Below, piece after piece: positions 38,742 to 49,611 of a stretch of 64,000 nt of DNA (its first letter is position 1; each line of letters opens with the position of its first letter). This DNA is from Methanocella paludicola SANAE. Its GTDB lineage: Archaea > Halobacteriota > Methanocellia > Methanocellales > Methanocellaceae. The stretch covers positions 2,581,501-2,645,500 of the forward strand of contig NC_013665.1 in the NCBI RefSeq assembly GCF_000011005.1, given 5' to 3'. The notes below the pieces were generated by a model. That model saw only the letters and a list, made by a program, of their open reading frames with translations, was not told the origin of the DNA and ran no database searches. Both the position numbers and the translations under genes were made by a program.

Positions 38742-41420
38742 ATGTTTTACCAGAAGGGCATTGACGACACGTTCAAGGAGCTGCGGACCGGAAGCTCCGG
38801 CCTGTCGACCGAAGAGGCTAAGAGGCGGCTGGAGGAGTACGGCCCGAACGTGCTCGAAAAGGCCGAGGGCCCGAGCCCCGTACAGGTCTTTATTCACCAG
38901 TTCGCCGACCCGCTCATTTACATCCTCATCATTGCGGCCTTCATCACCATAGTCCTCCAGGACTGGGTGGACACGGGGGTAATTCTGACGGTCATCACGC
39001 TGAACGCCATCATCGGCTTCTCGCAGGAGATCAAGGCAGAGCAGGCGGTCCGGGCGCTCCGTAGCCTGGCCGCACCCAAGGCGGTGGTCATACGGAACGG
39101 CCGGGTGGAGGAAGTTGACGGCGAGGAGCTCGTGCCCGGGGACATCGTGCTGCTCACGTCGGGCACGCGAGTCCCCGCCGACCTGAGGCTCATCGAGATC
39201 ATCCGCCTGGAAGTCGACGAATCGGCCATGACCGGGGAGTCGATACCGGCCAGGAAAATGACGGCCCCCCTGAGCCTGGAGAGCTCTTCGGTCGGGGATA
39301 TGAAAAACATGGCGTTCATGGGCACCCTGGTCGTGTCCGGCCGTGGCCAGGGCATCGTGACGGCGACCGGCGCGAAGACGCAGCTCGGCAGCATTTCCAG
39401 GGAGGTGGCCCGGGTCAGGTCGGCCGTGACGCCTCTGCAGGCCAAGCTCGACCACATGGGCCGGAGGATAGGCATCGCTGTCATCGGTGTTTCCGGCATC
39501 GCTGTCGTTCTCGGCATCTTCATGGGTGAGAAGCTGGTCGACATGGTGCTCACGGGCATCGCCCTCGCCGTCGGCGCGATCCCCGAGGGCCTTCCCGTCG
39601 TAGTCACCATCACGCTGGCCATCGGCGTCAAGCGCATGGCCGACAAGAACGCGATCCTTCGCCGGCTGCACGCCGTGGAGACGCTGGGCAGCACGACGGT
39701 CATCGCCTCCGATAAGACGGGCACGATGACGAAGAACGAGATGACCGTGGTGAGGATCTTCGCGGGCGGCAGGCTGTATAGCGTCACGGGGACCGGGTTC
39801 TCCCCGGACGGGGAGATCGTGCCGGGAAGTCCCGGCGGAAGGAACATGGCGCTGGAAATGTGTCTCAGGGCAGGGCTCATGGCGAACGAGTCGGGCCTGG
39901 AGTTCGATGAAAAGAAAAAGACTTACGTCCCGAGGGGGGACCCGACCGAGGTCAGCCTCATCGTCTCCGCTATCAAGGGCGGCTTCCGCGAGGGCGAGGA
40001 GAGGGTCAAGTACGTCGACGTGGACGAGATACCCTTCGAGTCCGAGCGCATGTACATGGCCACGCTCCATAGCGACCCCGATGGAAAAGGGCATATAGCA
40101 TTCATCAAGGGAGCCCCGGACCGTATCCTGGGCATGTGCGACCGGGAGCTGGGTCAAGATGGTATGGAGGCGGGACTTGATAAGGGGCGGGTGGCCGCCG
40201 AGAACGATTCCATGGGCTCCGAAGGCCTGCGCATCCTCGCCATGGCGTATAAGAAATTCCCGGCCGATGTTACGGGCATCGAGCCGTCCATGCTCGAGAG
40301 CGGCTCGGTCTTCCTGGGCATACAGGGCATGTATGACCCTCCCCGGGAGGAGGTGCACGAGGCGATCCAGCAGGCGAAGAGGTCCGGCATACGGGTGGTC
40401 ATGGTCACGGGAGACCACAAGGTAACTGCCCTGTCCATCGCGCGGAAGCTGGATATAGTGGACGACGAGAATGCAGCCGTTCTCACGGGGCAGGACCTGG
40501 AGCCCATGACGGACGAGGAGCTATACGAACAGGTGGGCCGGGTGTCCGTGTTTTCCCGGGTGTCGCCCATCCATAAGCTCCGGATCGTCCAGCAGCTGAT
40601 CAAGCGCGGCGAGATTGTGGCCGTCACCGGGGACGGCGTTAACGACACGCCGGCGCTCAAGGCGGCCCACATCGGCGTGGCCATGGGGAAGAGCGGGACC
40701 GACGCGGCCAAGGAGACCGCCGAGATGGTCATCACCGACGATAACTTCGCGAGCATATTCGCCGCCGTGAAAGAGGGCCGCGTCGTGTTCGCCAACATCC
40801 GAAAAGTGGTCTTATTTTTGCTGTCGAGCGGCCTGGGGCAGGTCATCTTCATCCTGGCCACCCTCGTCATGCGCCTGCCGCTGCCGCTGCTCCCGTCCCA
40901 GATAATCTGGATGAACCTGGTTACCAACGGCCTGCAGGACGTGGCCATGTCTTTCGAGCCGGCGGAGAAGGGCATCGAGTACCAGAAGCCCCGGCCGCGG
41001 AACGAGCCCATCATTTCGAGGCTTATGATGGAGCGGCTGGTCGTCATCGGCATCGTGCTGGCGGCGGGCTCGCTGGCCCTGTTCGTTTGGGAGCTGGGGC
41101 AGGGGTCGAGTATCGAGAAGGCCCGCACTGAGGCGCTCACCGTCATGGTATTCTATCAATTGTTCAACGTCTTCAACGCCCGCTCGGAGACCAGGTCGGC
41201 CTTCAGGATGAACCCCCTGGCCAACCCGTTCCTGTTCTTCAGCATCGTCGCCTCGATCATCGCCCAGTTCGCCGTCATCTACTGGGCCCCGCTGCAATAC
41301 ATATTCAGGACCACGCCCCTGGGGCTCAAGGACTGGCTGTTGATCCTGCCCGTCGCCTTCACGGTCATTATCGTTGTGGAGATCGACAAGGCAGTGAGGC
41401 GCATTATGGCAAAAAAGTAG
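38742..41420 (+). CDS. P-type cation-transporting ATPase (P2/calcium-type)
   Basis: An 892-residue ion pump. Domains: actuator with MTGES near residue 165; TM4 with GAIPEGLPVVVT near 283, as in Ca2+/Na+ pumps of the P2 class; phosphorylation site SDKTGTMTKNEM near 325; nucleotide-binding domain with FIKGAPDRIL near 455; hinge VTGDGVNDTPALKAAHIG near 630; and a C-terminal six-helix domain with ILATLVMRLPLPLLPSQIIW and WMNLVTNGLQDVAM. The N-terminus has the cation-ATPase pattern GLSTEEAKRRLEEYGPNVL. No CPx heavy-metal motif is present. Ca2+ is the likely ion but Na+ or K+ cannot be excluded. Its stop codon directly abuts the convergent tRNA-Arg. Confidence 0.93.
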   Translation: MFYQKGIDDTFKELRTGSSGLSTEEAKRRLEEYGPNVLEKAEGPSPVQVFIHQFADPLIYILIIAAFITIVLQDWVDTGVILTVITLNAIIGFSQEIKAEQAVRALRSLAAPKAVVIRNGRVEEVDGEELVPGDIVLLTSGTRVPADLRLIEIIRLEVDESAMTGESIPARKMTAPLSLESSSVGDMKNMAFMGTLVVSGRGQGIVTATGAKTQLGSISREVARVRSAVTPLQAKLDHMGRRIGIAVIGVSGIAVVLGIFMGEKLVDMVLTGIALAVGAIPEGLPVVVTITLAIGVKRMADKNAILRRLHAVETLGSTTVIASDKTGTMTKNEMTVVRIFAGGRLYSVTGTGFSPDGEIVPGSPGGRNMALEMCLRAGLMANESGLEFDEKKKTYVPRGDPTEVSLIVSAIKGGFREGEERVKYVDVDEIPFESERMYMATLHSDPDGKGHIAFIKGAPDRILGMCDRELGQDGMEAGLDKGRVAAENDSMGSEGLRILAMAYKKFPADVTGIEPSMLESGSVFLGIQGMYDPPREEVHEAIQQAKRSGIRVVMVTGDHKVTALSIARKLDIVDDENAAVLTGQDLEPMTDEELYEQVGRVSVFSRVSPIHKLRIVQQLIKRGEIVAVTGDGVNDTPALKAAHIGVAMGKSGTDAAKETAEMVITDDNFASIFAAVKEGRVVFANIRKVVLFLLSSGLGQVIFILATLVMRLPLPLLPSQIIWMNLVTNGLQDVAMSFEPAEKGIEYQKPRPRNEPIISRLMMERLVVIGIVLAAGSLALFVWELGQGSSIEKARTEALTVMVFYQLFNVFNARSETRSAFRMNPLANPFLFFSIVASIIAQFAVIYWAPLQYIFRTTPLGLKDWLLILPVAFTVIIVVEIDKAVRRIMAKK

Positions 41421-41494
41421 CGGACTCGCCGCGATTCGAACGCGGGTCTCCGGGTCCGAAGCCCGGTAGGATATCCTGGCTACCCCACGAGTCC
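41421..41494 (-). tRNA. tRNA-Arg(TCG)
   Basis: Reverse-strand cloverleaf of 74 bases: acceptor GGACTCG/CGAGTCC with discriminator G; D-arm with GGGGTAGCCAGGATATCCT; anticodon stem CCGGG/CCCGG around loop CTTCGGA, anticodon TCG; T-arm CGCGTTCGAATCGCG. CCA is not encoded. Its 3' end is immediately next to the stop codon of the P-type ATPase gene. The arginyl-tRNA synthetase gene is 1 kb away. Confidence 0.96.
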
Positions 41495-41607
41495 ACGATA
41501 TGCCTAAACACGCATGAGCGTATATAAGCTTTGTCTCAGCATAATAGCTACGATTTTGCTCGCAGTCAAAGCCATTTTTAAATAATCAAATGCCCACATA
41601 TGGTATT

Positions 41608-42537
41608 ATGAACACTCACCTCCCTGTTAAAAAGGGATTAATGGCACTTACGATACTCTGCATAGTATCGTTCGTTCTTTTATCGGGCTGCACATCCGGC
41701 TTCAACACTCCGTCGGTATCCACGGGGGAAAAGGGATACTCCGACGGCTCGAGTAACTATGCAACGCCGGCGTATGGCGGCACCCAGACAGCGTACGCGA
41801 CGCCCATGCCCGCGTCGAGCGCAGGCAACGTCTACACGAACGTCAACGACCGCAAGGTCATCATGACCGCCTCGGTCTCGATGGAGACGAGCGAGCACGA
41901 CAAAGTGGTCAACAGCATAAGGAGCATCACTACAGGAGCGGGAGGCTATGTCCAGTCCTCCAGCACCTGGCTCTCCAGCACGGACAAGAAGCAGACCACT
42001 ATCTCCATAAAAGTGCCGGCTGCACAGTACGAGTCGGTCCTCTCACAAATAAAAGCGCTCGGCAAGATCAAGTCAGAGTCGAGCTCCGGGTCGGACGTCA
42101 CCATGACGTACATCGACCTGAGCGCCCGCCTCAAGAACCTCCAGGCCGAGGAGAAGCAGCTCACAGAGATCATGGGCATGTCCAAGAACGTAACCGAGAT
42201 CCTCACGGTAGAGAAGGAGCTGTTCAGGGTGAGGGGAGAGATCGAGAGCACGACGCAGCAGCTTAACTACTTAGGCAGCCAGGTGGACTTCTCGACCATA
42301 ACGGTCACCGTCGCGGAGCCGCAGCCCACGGTCGAGTATGACTGGGGCATCGACACCGCGTTCAAGGAGGGCATCCGGGCGTTCATAGGGATGATCGGGG
42401 CCCTCATCGTGGTCACGGGGTACCTGGTGCCGCTGATACTCTACCTGGCCATCGGGCTCGCGATACTGTACTTCGTGGCGAGGTTCCTCTGGAACTTCTA
42501 CAAGAGCTGGAAAAATAAGAGAGCGGGTAAGCCGTAA
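41608..42537 (+). CDS. DUF4349 lipoprotein with C-terminal membrane helix
   Basis: A 309-residue envelope protein. The signal peptide ends in the lipobox LLSGCTSG, then a Ser/Thr/Tyr/Pro-rich linker. The DUF4349 domain (about 80-250) includes VSMETSEHDKVVNSIRSI, GGYVQSSSTWLSS, ISIKVPAAQYESVLSQIKAL and a coiled-coil stretch SARLKNLQAEEKQLTEIM with VEKELFRVRGEIESTTQQLN. A transmembrane helix near 270-300 and a basic end (WKNKRAGKP) follow. ATG 41608 is favoured by a TATA-like TTTTTAAAT about 30 bases upstream, suggesting a leaderless transcript; another ATG is at 41590. Function unknown. Confidence 0.82.
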   Translation: MNTHLPVKKGLMALTILCIVSFVLLSGCTSGFNTPSVSTGEKGYSDGSSNYATPAYGGTQTAYATPMPASSAGNVYTNVNDRKVIMTASVSMETSEHDKVVNSIRSITTGAGGYVQSSSTWLSSTDKKQTTISIKVPAAQYESVLSQIKALGKIKSESSSGSDVTMTYIDLSARLKNLQAEEKQLTEIMGMSKNVTEILTVEKELFRVRGEIESTTQQLNYLGSQVDFSTITVTVAEPQPTVEYDWGIDTAFKEGIRAFIGMIGALIVVTGYLVPLILYLAIGLAILYFVARFLWNFYKSWKNKRAGKP

Positions 42538-42560
42538 GACGACTAAAAGTCGTAAGCGGC

Positions 42561-44255
42561 TTACATCTCTTCCGGGGCGGCGATGCCCAGCAGGTCGAGC
42601 GCGTTGGCGAGGGTGATCCTCGCCGCATCGACCAGCGCAAGGCGGGCCTCGCGCAGCTCCGGCTCGGCGCTGAGCACGGGCACGAAGCGGTAGAACTGGT
42701 TGAAGCTCTCTGCCAGTTCACGGGCGTAGTTCGCCAGCAGGTGGGGCTTCAAGTCCTTCGACGCTACGTCCACGACGTAGGGGAGCATGGCCATCTTCTT
42801 GATGAGGGCCGCCTCCTCCTTTTCTTTTAGCACCGTGGCATCGAAGCTGCCGGGCTTTGCTTTCTCGAGAATGCTGCACGTGCGGGCGTGGGAGTACTGG
42901 ATGAAGGGGGCGCCCTGCTTCTCGAAATCCAGGGCCTGCTCCCACTTGAACGTTATAGACTTCTCGGGCGCGACCCGGATTATGTCGAACCGGATGGCGC
43001 CGATGCCCACGAGGTCGGCGATCTTCCGCTTCTTGTCCTCGGGCAGGTCCTTCCGGCGCTTATCGACCTCGATATAGGCCCTGGCGACCGCTTCGTCCAG
43101 GAGGTCGTCCAGGTTGACGACGACGCCCTTGCGGGTCGACATGCGGCCCTCGGGTAGCGAAACGAACGAGTAGAACACGATGCGCGGGGTCTTCTTCTCG
43201 CCCAGTATTTTTAGCGTTGCGTCAAGGCGCTGCATGGCCAGCTTCTGGTCCTCGCCCAATACATTAACTGCCTCGTCGCAGTTCGAGAGCTTCCAGATGT
43301 GGTAGGCGATGTCCCTGGTGGTGTAGAGCGAGGTGCCGTCGGCCCGGGTGAGCACGAAGTCCTTGTCCATGCCGAACGACGACAAATTCAGGGCCAGCGC
43401 CCCGTCCTTGCGCTCGGCGTAGGGCGTCTTTGCCAGCCTCTCCACGATCTCGTTCACCGAGCCGTTCTTCACGAACCCGGACTCCCACACGAAGAGGTCG
43501 TAGAAGACGTTCATCCTCGCGAGGGTCGTCTTCTGGCCGTCCATGCAGGTGTTGACCATTTTCTTGAACTTCTCGGACACTTCGGGATCCATGTGCTCGT
43601 ACTTATTGAGTATCTCGGAGATCTCCTTCTCGACGGCCTCGTTCGACTTCCGCAGGTCAGTCGCGGCGCGGTAAACCTCAACTATAGCGTGGTCGGGCTT
43701 CTCTATCTCGGGCGGCTTCAGGGAAAGCGAATCCAGGTGATCGTAGCCCCAGACGATGGTCGCCTCCTGCTTGCCCATGTCGTCCACGTAGTACTGCACC
43801 TGCACGTCGTACCCGCCGCTCCGCATGACCCGGGCCAGCGTGTCCCCGATGACGGGGTTCCTGCCCCGGCCCACGTGCAGCGGCCCGGTCGGATTGGCCG
43901 ACGTATGCTCCAGTACGACCTTCACGCCTTTGGGCGGCAAAAGCACGCTCGAGCGGCCTTTTTTAAGAATATCGCCCAGAGACTCTGCCAGGTACTTCTC
44001 ATTAGCGTAAAAATTGACGTACGGGCCTGCGGCATCCACCTTTCCGATGTGCTCGCTCGTGCCCATCTTAGAGACGATCTCTTTCGCGATCTGCGCGGGA
44101 TTTTTCTTGAGCTCCTTGCCCAGCCTGAACGGCAGCGCCGAGCTCACGTCGGCGTGCGCCGACTCTCCCAGGTACATGTCCGGCGACGAGTAGCCCGCCC
44201 CGGCCACGGCCTTCTCCATCAGCGAGCGGGCCTCGCTTAAAAGTTCCAGGTACAT
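42561..44255 (-). CDS. argS: arginyl-tRNA synthetase
   Basis: Class I synthetase charging tRNA-Arg, 564 residues. The N-terminal additional domain includes DVSSALPFRLGKELKKNPAQ. The HIGH-type signature is in TSANPTGPLHVGRGRNPVIG near residue 120. The YYVDDMGKQ region follows, the KMSK-equivalent is GRMSTRKGVVVNLDDLLDE near 385, and the anticodon-binding DALR domain (QYSHARTCSILEKA to FNQFYRFVPVL) ends the protein. It lies two bases after prf1, so release factor and synthetase are in one transcript. Confidence 0.96.
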   Translation of the reverse strand: MYLELLSEARSLMEKAVAGAGYSSPDMYLGESAHADVSSALPFRLGKELKKNPAQIAKEIVSKMGTSEHIGKVDAAGPYVNFYANEKYLAESLGDILKKGRSSVLLPPKGVKVVLEHTSANPTGPLHVGRGRNPVIGDTLARVMRSGGYDVQVQYYVDDMGKQEATIVWGYDHLDSLSLKPPEIEKPDHAIVEVYRAATDLRKSNEAVEKEISEILNKYEHMDPEVSEKFKKMVNTCMDGQKTTLARMNVFYDLFVWESGFVKNGSVNEIVERLAKTPYAERKDGALALNLSSFGMDKDFVLTRADGTSLYTTRDIAYHIWKLSNCDEAVNVLGEDQKLAMQRLDATLKILGEKKTPRIVFYSFVSLPEGRMSTRKGVVVNLDDLLDEAVARAYIEVDKRRKDLPEDKKRKIADLVGIGAIRFDIIRVAPEKSITFKWEQALDFEKQGAPFIQYSHARTCSILEKAKPGSFDATVLKEKEEAALIKKMAMLPYVVDVASKDLKPHLLANYARELAESFNQFYRFVPVLSAEPELREARLALVDAARITLANALDLLGIAAPEEM

Positions 44256-44257
44256 GT

Positions 44258-45505
44258 TTACACGCCCGTCTTATACCGCAGGATGGCCGCGATGCCGCCG
44301 AAGGCGTTATACAATTGCTCGCCTTCCTCGAACTCGGTGGAGATGAACTCGACCTCGGTGTTCATCTGCTCCGCCGTGATGGACAGCTCGTCCACTACAT
44401 CGACCTGCTCCGCGATATTCAGTGTCGACTGGCACTTCGGGCACTTGCCATAGTCGAGCGTGGCCTTCTCTCCTGCCCGGTGCTTAACAGTGGTAGTCGA
44501 AGTGTACTCGCAGTTCTGGCACTTCAGCGTGATCCGGCTCCTGCGAAGGTCTTCCGAAAGGAGTAGCACGTCCACGGAGCCCATCTTGAGGTTATTACGG
44601 ACGGAATCCTCCCCGTACGCCGCCAGGCCGCCCTCGCTCACCAGTTCCCGCATGAAGCGCTCCATGAGCTTCTTCTCCTTGACCACTTCGAGGTCGGAGA
44701 GCGTGTCCTCTGCCGCATCCATTAGCTCTCCCAGGCCCGACTCGTCCGTGTAGGCGATGTCGAACAGGCCCAGTATCTTGGGCTGAAGCTCATGGTGCAA
44801 ATACTCCCCCTTGACGAACTCCTCCTTCGTCGGGGTGGGGCCGCCTATGAGGATGCCCTGGAAGTCGTTCCGGTCGATGGCGTTAAAAATATCGCTGGCC
44901 GCGTCCCCTATCCTCGTGTTGAAGTCGTTGATGGCGATGAGACGCAACTGCTGGAAACGGTGAGAAGACTGGCCGCCCTTCCTCTGCTTGCCCGGGACTG
45001 TGCTCGTGAGGTGCCTCATGGCAGTGACCTTTTTGCCTTTTAAGGTCCCGATGGTCGCCTCCCGGCGGTCAAGCACGATGAGCCCGAACGTCTTCCGGTC
45101 GACGAGCATCTCGTCCAGCTTGTCCGTCTCGAAGTTGCTGCCGCACCGGTAGGAGAACGAGGTGATCGGCTGGGGCGGCTCGATGGTGATGGCCTCCATG
45201 GAGGTCCGGTCGCCGCCGATGCTGATGGCGCCGCAGAAGATGGCCATGCCGTTCTCCGGCGGCTGCTTGTAATATTTGAGGCGGGACATGATGGACTCCA
45301 GCGCGCTCTGGACGTTGTCCCTTGTAGACTTGGACTTGATGTTGGCCGACGAGCCATGCTCGTCCCGGAGGTACGCCACTACGTCCGATATTCTTTTCTC
45401 GTGCGGTATGTAAAGGGATATGAGCTCGGTGCCCTGGCCCTGCTTGCTCTTTAATTCTTCGAGTTGCTTCTTGAACTCGTACTTATGCCTTGCTTCTGCG
45501 GTCAT
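44258..45505 (-). CDS. prf1: peptide chain release factor aRF1
   Basis: Recognises all three stop codons and triggers peptide release. The 415-residue protein has the N-domain stop-codon motif ANIKSKSTRDNV near residue 60, the catalytic GGQ in KQRKGGQSSHRFQQLR near 180, and a C domain with a four-cysteine mini-domain (CQNCEYTS ... CPKCQST). The start at 45505 (MTAEARHKYEFKKQLEELK) is the conserved one and has AGGAT nine bases upstream; the frame stays open 19 codons further. Co-transcribed with argS. Confidence 0.95.
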   Translation of the reverse strand: MTAEARHKYEFKKQLEELKSKQGQGTELISLYIPHEKRISDVVAYLRDEHGSSANIKSKSTRDNVQSALESIMSRLKYYKQPPENGMAIFCGAISIGGDRTSMEAITIEPPQPITSFSYRCGSNFETDKLDEMLVDRKTFGLIVLDRREATIGTLKGKKVTAMRHLTSTVPGKQRKGGQSSHRFQQLRLIAINDFNTRIGDAASDIFNAIDRNDFQGILIGGPTPTKEEFVKGEYLHHELQPKILGLFDIAYTDESGLGELMDAAEDTLSDLEVVKEKKLMERFMRELVSEGGLAAYGEDSVRNNLKMGSVDVLLLSEDLRRSRITLKCQNCEYTSTTTVKHRAGEKATLDYGKCPKCQSTLNIAEQVDVVDELSITAEQMNTEVEFISTEFEEGEQLYNAFGGIAAILRYKTGV

Positions 45506-45757
45506 GTGTTGATATCCTGTGAAATTAAGTTCGAAAACGTTACGGGGCTGTTTAAAACGCACAGCTAAGCGTTATAACGATGAGAAATGTGCGATGCGCT
45601 AATCACGACGGGCTGACGACGATAGAACGGGCTCGTTGCCGGCATTTAGAAATGTACTGTGGTTGCGCACAACCCCGACAATGGTGGGACACATTATATA
45701 AAGCTTACGCAGGAAAAAAAGCCGAAAAAATAAAAGAAGAAGTGGGTTGAAGCCCAC

Positions 45758-46735
<978 letters not shown>

Positions 46736-46763
46736 TTATACCTCACTTTAGGTCTTTTTAACC

Positions 46764-46780
46764 TAAGTATATTGTAATGA
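46764..46780 (-). promoter_or_regulatory. mer: TATA box of mer
   Basis: Reverse-strand TCATTACAATATACTTA includes a TATA element about 35-40 bases before the start codon, giving a short leader containing the GAGGT ribosome site. The rest of 46733-46861 is very AT-rich. Confidence 0.5.
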
Positions 46781-46861
46781 AACTACTTACTTAAAAGAAT
46801 ATCGGTTTTTTAGCTTTTTATAAATAATCAATTATCATATTATAATAATATTATTATGCGC

Positions 46862-47521
46862 TTACCTGAGGCCTCCCACGATCTTTGGCCCGGAGCTTGT
46901 GCCTATGCGCGATGCGCCCGCGTCAATGAACTTTTTTGCGTCCTCGTAGGTGCGGATGCCCCCGGAAGCCTTTATCTTTATGCCCGGCACCTCTTTTTTT
47001 ATTAGTGTTACGTCCTCGACGGCGGCGCCCTTCGGGCCGTAGCCCGTCGAAGTTTTTACATAGGCTGCGCCCGAATCCTTTACGAGGCGCGCCGCGAGCA
47101 CCTTCTCCTCGTCCGTCAGGTAGCACGTCTCGATGATGACCTTTACCGCTGCGCCCTGCGTAACGGCCACGACGGCGGTCAGCTCCCGCCTTATTTCCCC
47201 GATCATGCCTGACTTGAGGTACCCGAAGTTCATGACCATGTCGACCTCGTCCGCCCCCGAATCGACGGCCGCCCACGCCTCGGATGCTTTTGCGTATGGC
47301 GCTGCGGAGCCGAAGGGGAACCCGACGACGCAGCAGGCCTTCACGCCGCTGTCCTCCAGGCGCTTTTTGGCCGTGCCCGCCCAGCACGAGGCCACGCAGG
47401 CCGAGGCGAAGCCGTACTCGACGGCCTCGTCGCACAAATTCAGTATATCCTGCTCCGTGGCGTCAGGCCTGAGCAGCGTATGGTCGATACATCGGGCAAA
47501 CTCGCGGGCGTCCATGGGCAT
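46862..47521 (-). CDS. deoC: deoxyribose-phosphate aldolase
   Basis: Class I aldolase splitting 2-deoxyribose 5-phosphate to glyceraldehyde 3-phosphate and acetaldehyde. The 219-residue protein has FARCIDHTLLRPDATEQDI, the CVVGFPFG region, DEVDMVMNFGYLKSG (Asp), the Schiff-base lysine in AAYVKTSTGYGPKGA near 150, and the second Lys in IKIKASGGIRTYEDAKKFID near 180. ATG 47521 has GGAGTG seven bases upstream; an ATG two codons later is also possible. It lies 32 bases after the TPR gene and probably forms a two-gene unit with it. Confidence 0.94.
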   Translation of the reverse strand: MPMDAREFARCIDHTLLRPDATEQDILNLCDEAVEYGFASACVASCWAGTAKKRLEDSGVKACCVVGFPFGSAAPYAKASEAWAAVDSGADEVDMVMNFGYLKSGMIGEIRRELTAVVAVTQGAAVKVIIETCYLTDEEKVLAARLVKDSGAAYVKTSTGYGPKGAAVEDVTLIKKEVPGIKIKASGGIRTYEDAKKFIDAGASRIGTSSGPKIVGGLR

Positions 47522-47553
47522 AAGTAAGCACTCCGACGATAAAAAGGTGCTTT

Positions 47554-48630
47554 TTAGTTGTACACGTCGTAGGCGTTCGGGTCGAAATCGGGGTTGATCT
47601 CGATGGTCCGGGTGATGCACCGGGCGGCCTCCTCGTTATTGCCCAGGATGCTGGCGAACAATCCCTTATGATACCACGCCTCGGCGAATCGCGGGTTGAT
47701 CTCCAGCGCCTTATCGAAGCACGGCATGGCCTCCTCGTATGCCTCCAGCCGGCCCAGCAGCACGCCCCGCATGAACCATGCGGCCTGGCTCCCGGGCTGG
47801 AGCTCCGTTACCTTCCTGTAGCAGTCAAGGGCCTCGCGAATCCGGCCGCTGAGCTCGAGCACGCACCCCCGGTAGAACCACGCGTCGGCGTGGCCGTCCC
47901 TCATCTCCACGGCCTTATCGAGCATGGCCAGCGCGTCGTCGTACTTTCCGCCTTTTATGAAGAGCATGCCCTTCCCATACCACGCCCCGGCGATGTCCGG
48001 GCTGATCCGTATGGACCGGTCGTAGCACTCCAGCGCCTCCGCTTCCTTTCCTTCCTTCGAGAGCACTTCGCCCCTGCCCATCCAGGCGGCGGCGTTGTCC
48101 GGCTCGATGAAGATGGCCCGGTCATAGGATTCCAGGGCCTTATCCAGCATGCCCAGGCTGTACTGGTATGAGCCCAGGTAGAACCACAGGTCTGCGCTCA
48201 TGGGCTCGAGCTCCAGGGCCTTATCCATGCACGACAGCGCCTCCTCGCTCTCCCCGATGCGGGCCAGCGACCGGGCGCAGCTATGCCAGGCCTGCACGGA
48301 CTTCGGGTCGAACTTGAGGGACATCAGGCAGGCGCCGGCCTCGTCCTCGTACATCCCCAGCTCCCTGAAAAGAATGCTCTTGTTATACCAGAATTTCGGG
48401 TTCTGCGGCTGGAGCGTTAAAGCGCGCTCGAAGCACGAGAACGCCTGGTCGAACCGCTTCAGCTCTGTCAACACTAAGCCTTTGCAATTGTATGCGTCGC
48501 CATAGTCGCGGTCGAGGCCGATGGCGTGGTCGAACAGCACGATGGAGTCCGCCATGCGCCCCGCGCCCGCCATCTCCAGCCCCTTTTCCAGGGCCGCCTC
48601 AGCCTCGATCCGAACGTCTTCCCCCGCCAT
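47554..48630 (-). CDS. TPR repeat protein
   Basis: A 358-residue protein made almost entirely of tetratricopeptide repeats, about ten units of 34 residues (examples: AYNCKGLVLTELKRFDQAFS, DLWFYLGSYQYSLGMLDKAL, AAWMGRGEVLSKEGKEAEAL, AWYGKGMLFIKGGKYDDALA). No signal peptide or catalytic domain is visible, so it is probably a cytoplasmic scaffold. ATG 48630 is preceded by GGTGA at a five-base spacing; the frame extends 12 codons upstream. It is adjacent to deoC on the same strand. Confidence 0.88.
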   Translation of the reverse strand: MAGEDVRIEAEAALEKGLEMAGAGRMADSIVLFDHAIGLDRDYGDAYNCKGLVLTELKRFDQAFSCFERALTLQPQNPKFWYNKSILFRELGMYEDEAGACLMSLKFDPKSVQAWHSCARSLARIGESEEALSCMDKALELEPMSADLWFYLGSYQYSLGMLDKALESYDRAIFIEPDNAAAWMGRGEVLSKEGKEAEALECYDRSIRISPDIAGAWYGKGMLFIKGGKYDDALAMLDKAVEMRDGHADAWFYRGCVLELSGRIREALDCYRKVTELQPGSQAAWFMRGVLLGRLEAYEEAMPCFDKALEINPRFAEAWYHKGLFASILGNNEEAARCITRTIEINPDFDPNAYDVYN

Positions 48631-48732
48631 ATGGCTCACCGAATGACAGCTAATACGCTTCACCACGTTATAGACTTTTTGAAAATCAGAAGCCTTATAT
48701 GCCAGCGTGGCAATTAATCAAGAGGTGTCTGT

Positions 48733-49611
48733 ATGGCCGATTATATCTATATCGACGGTAAGTTCTACACGAAGGAAAACGCGAAGATCTCAGTCTACGA
48801 TCATGGGCTATTATACGGCGACGGTGTTTTCGAGGGGATCAGGGCCTACAACGGCAGGGTATTCAGGCTGGACGAGCACATAGACAGGATGTTCGATGGC
48901 GCGAAGGCGATCATGCTGAAGCCCCCCGTGACGAAGGAGGAGATGAAGGAGATCATCCTCGAGACGTTGCGGAAGAACAACCTGAAGGACGCGTACATCC
49001 GGCCCGTCATGACCCGGGGCAAGGGCGACCTGGGGCTGGACCCCAACAAGTGCCCGAAGCCGACCATCATCTGTATCGCCGAGACCTGGGGCGCCATGTA
49101 CGGCGACCTGTACGAGAAGGGCCTGAACGCCATCACGGTGAGCATCCGCAGGAACGCGCCGCAGACGCTGCCGCCGAACATCAAGTCTTTGAATTATCTG
49201 AACAACATCCTCGCCAAGATCGAGGCCAACGTGAAGGGCGGCAACGAGGCCATCATCTTCGATATCAACGGCAACTTATCGGAAGGCTCGGGCGACAACA
49301 TCTTCGTCATCAAGAACGGCCAGATCCGGACGCCCATCGTCGAGGTCAACCTGAAGGGCGTGACCAGGGGCGCCGTGTTCGACCTGACGAAGCAGCTGAA
49401 AATGCCGCTCAGCGAGGCCGACATGAGCTACTATGACCTCTATACGGCGGACGAGATCTTCGTGACCGGAACGGCCGCCGAGCTCTGCCCCGTGACAAAG
49501 GTGGACGGCCGCGAGGTCGGCAACGGCAAGCCCGGCCCCATGACGAAGAAGCTCATGGCCGCGTACAAAAAGCTTACCCAGACCACGGGCACGCCCATAT
49601 TCAAGAAATAA
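48733..49611 (+). CDS. ilvE: branched-chain amino acid aminotransferase
   Basis: PLP enzyme of fold type IV making valine, leucine and isoleucine from their keto acids. In 292 residues: [20 protein letters not shown] near residue 22, [17 protein letters not shown] near 88, the PLP-lysine region [20 protein letters not shown] near 148, [20 protein letters not shown] near 175 (PLP-phosphate contacts) and [20 protein letters not shown] near 240. AGAGGTG precedes the start. It is divergent from the TPR gene. Confidence 0.95.
   Translation: MADYIYIDGKFYTKENAKISVYDHGLLYGDGVFEGIRAYNGRVFRLDEHIDRMFDGAKAIMLKPPVTKEEMKEIILETLRKNNLKDAYIRPVMTRGKGDLGLDPNKCPKPTIICIAETWGAMYGDLYEKGLNAITVSIRRNAPQTLPPNIKSLNYLNNILAKIEANVKGGNEAIIFDINGNLSEGSGDNIFVIKNGQIRTPIVEVNLKGVTRGAVFDLTKQLKMPLSEADMSYYDLYTADEIFVTGTAAELCPVTKVDGREVGNGKPGPMTKKLMAAYKKLTQTTGTPIFKK

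Noticed and set aside
38739-40418. 559-codon open frame on the reverse strand
   Set aside because: It is the antisense shadow of the P-type ATPase gene, in GC-rich coding DNA, with His/Arg/Asp-rich nonsense composition and no motif.
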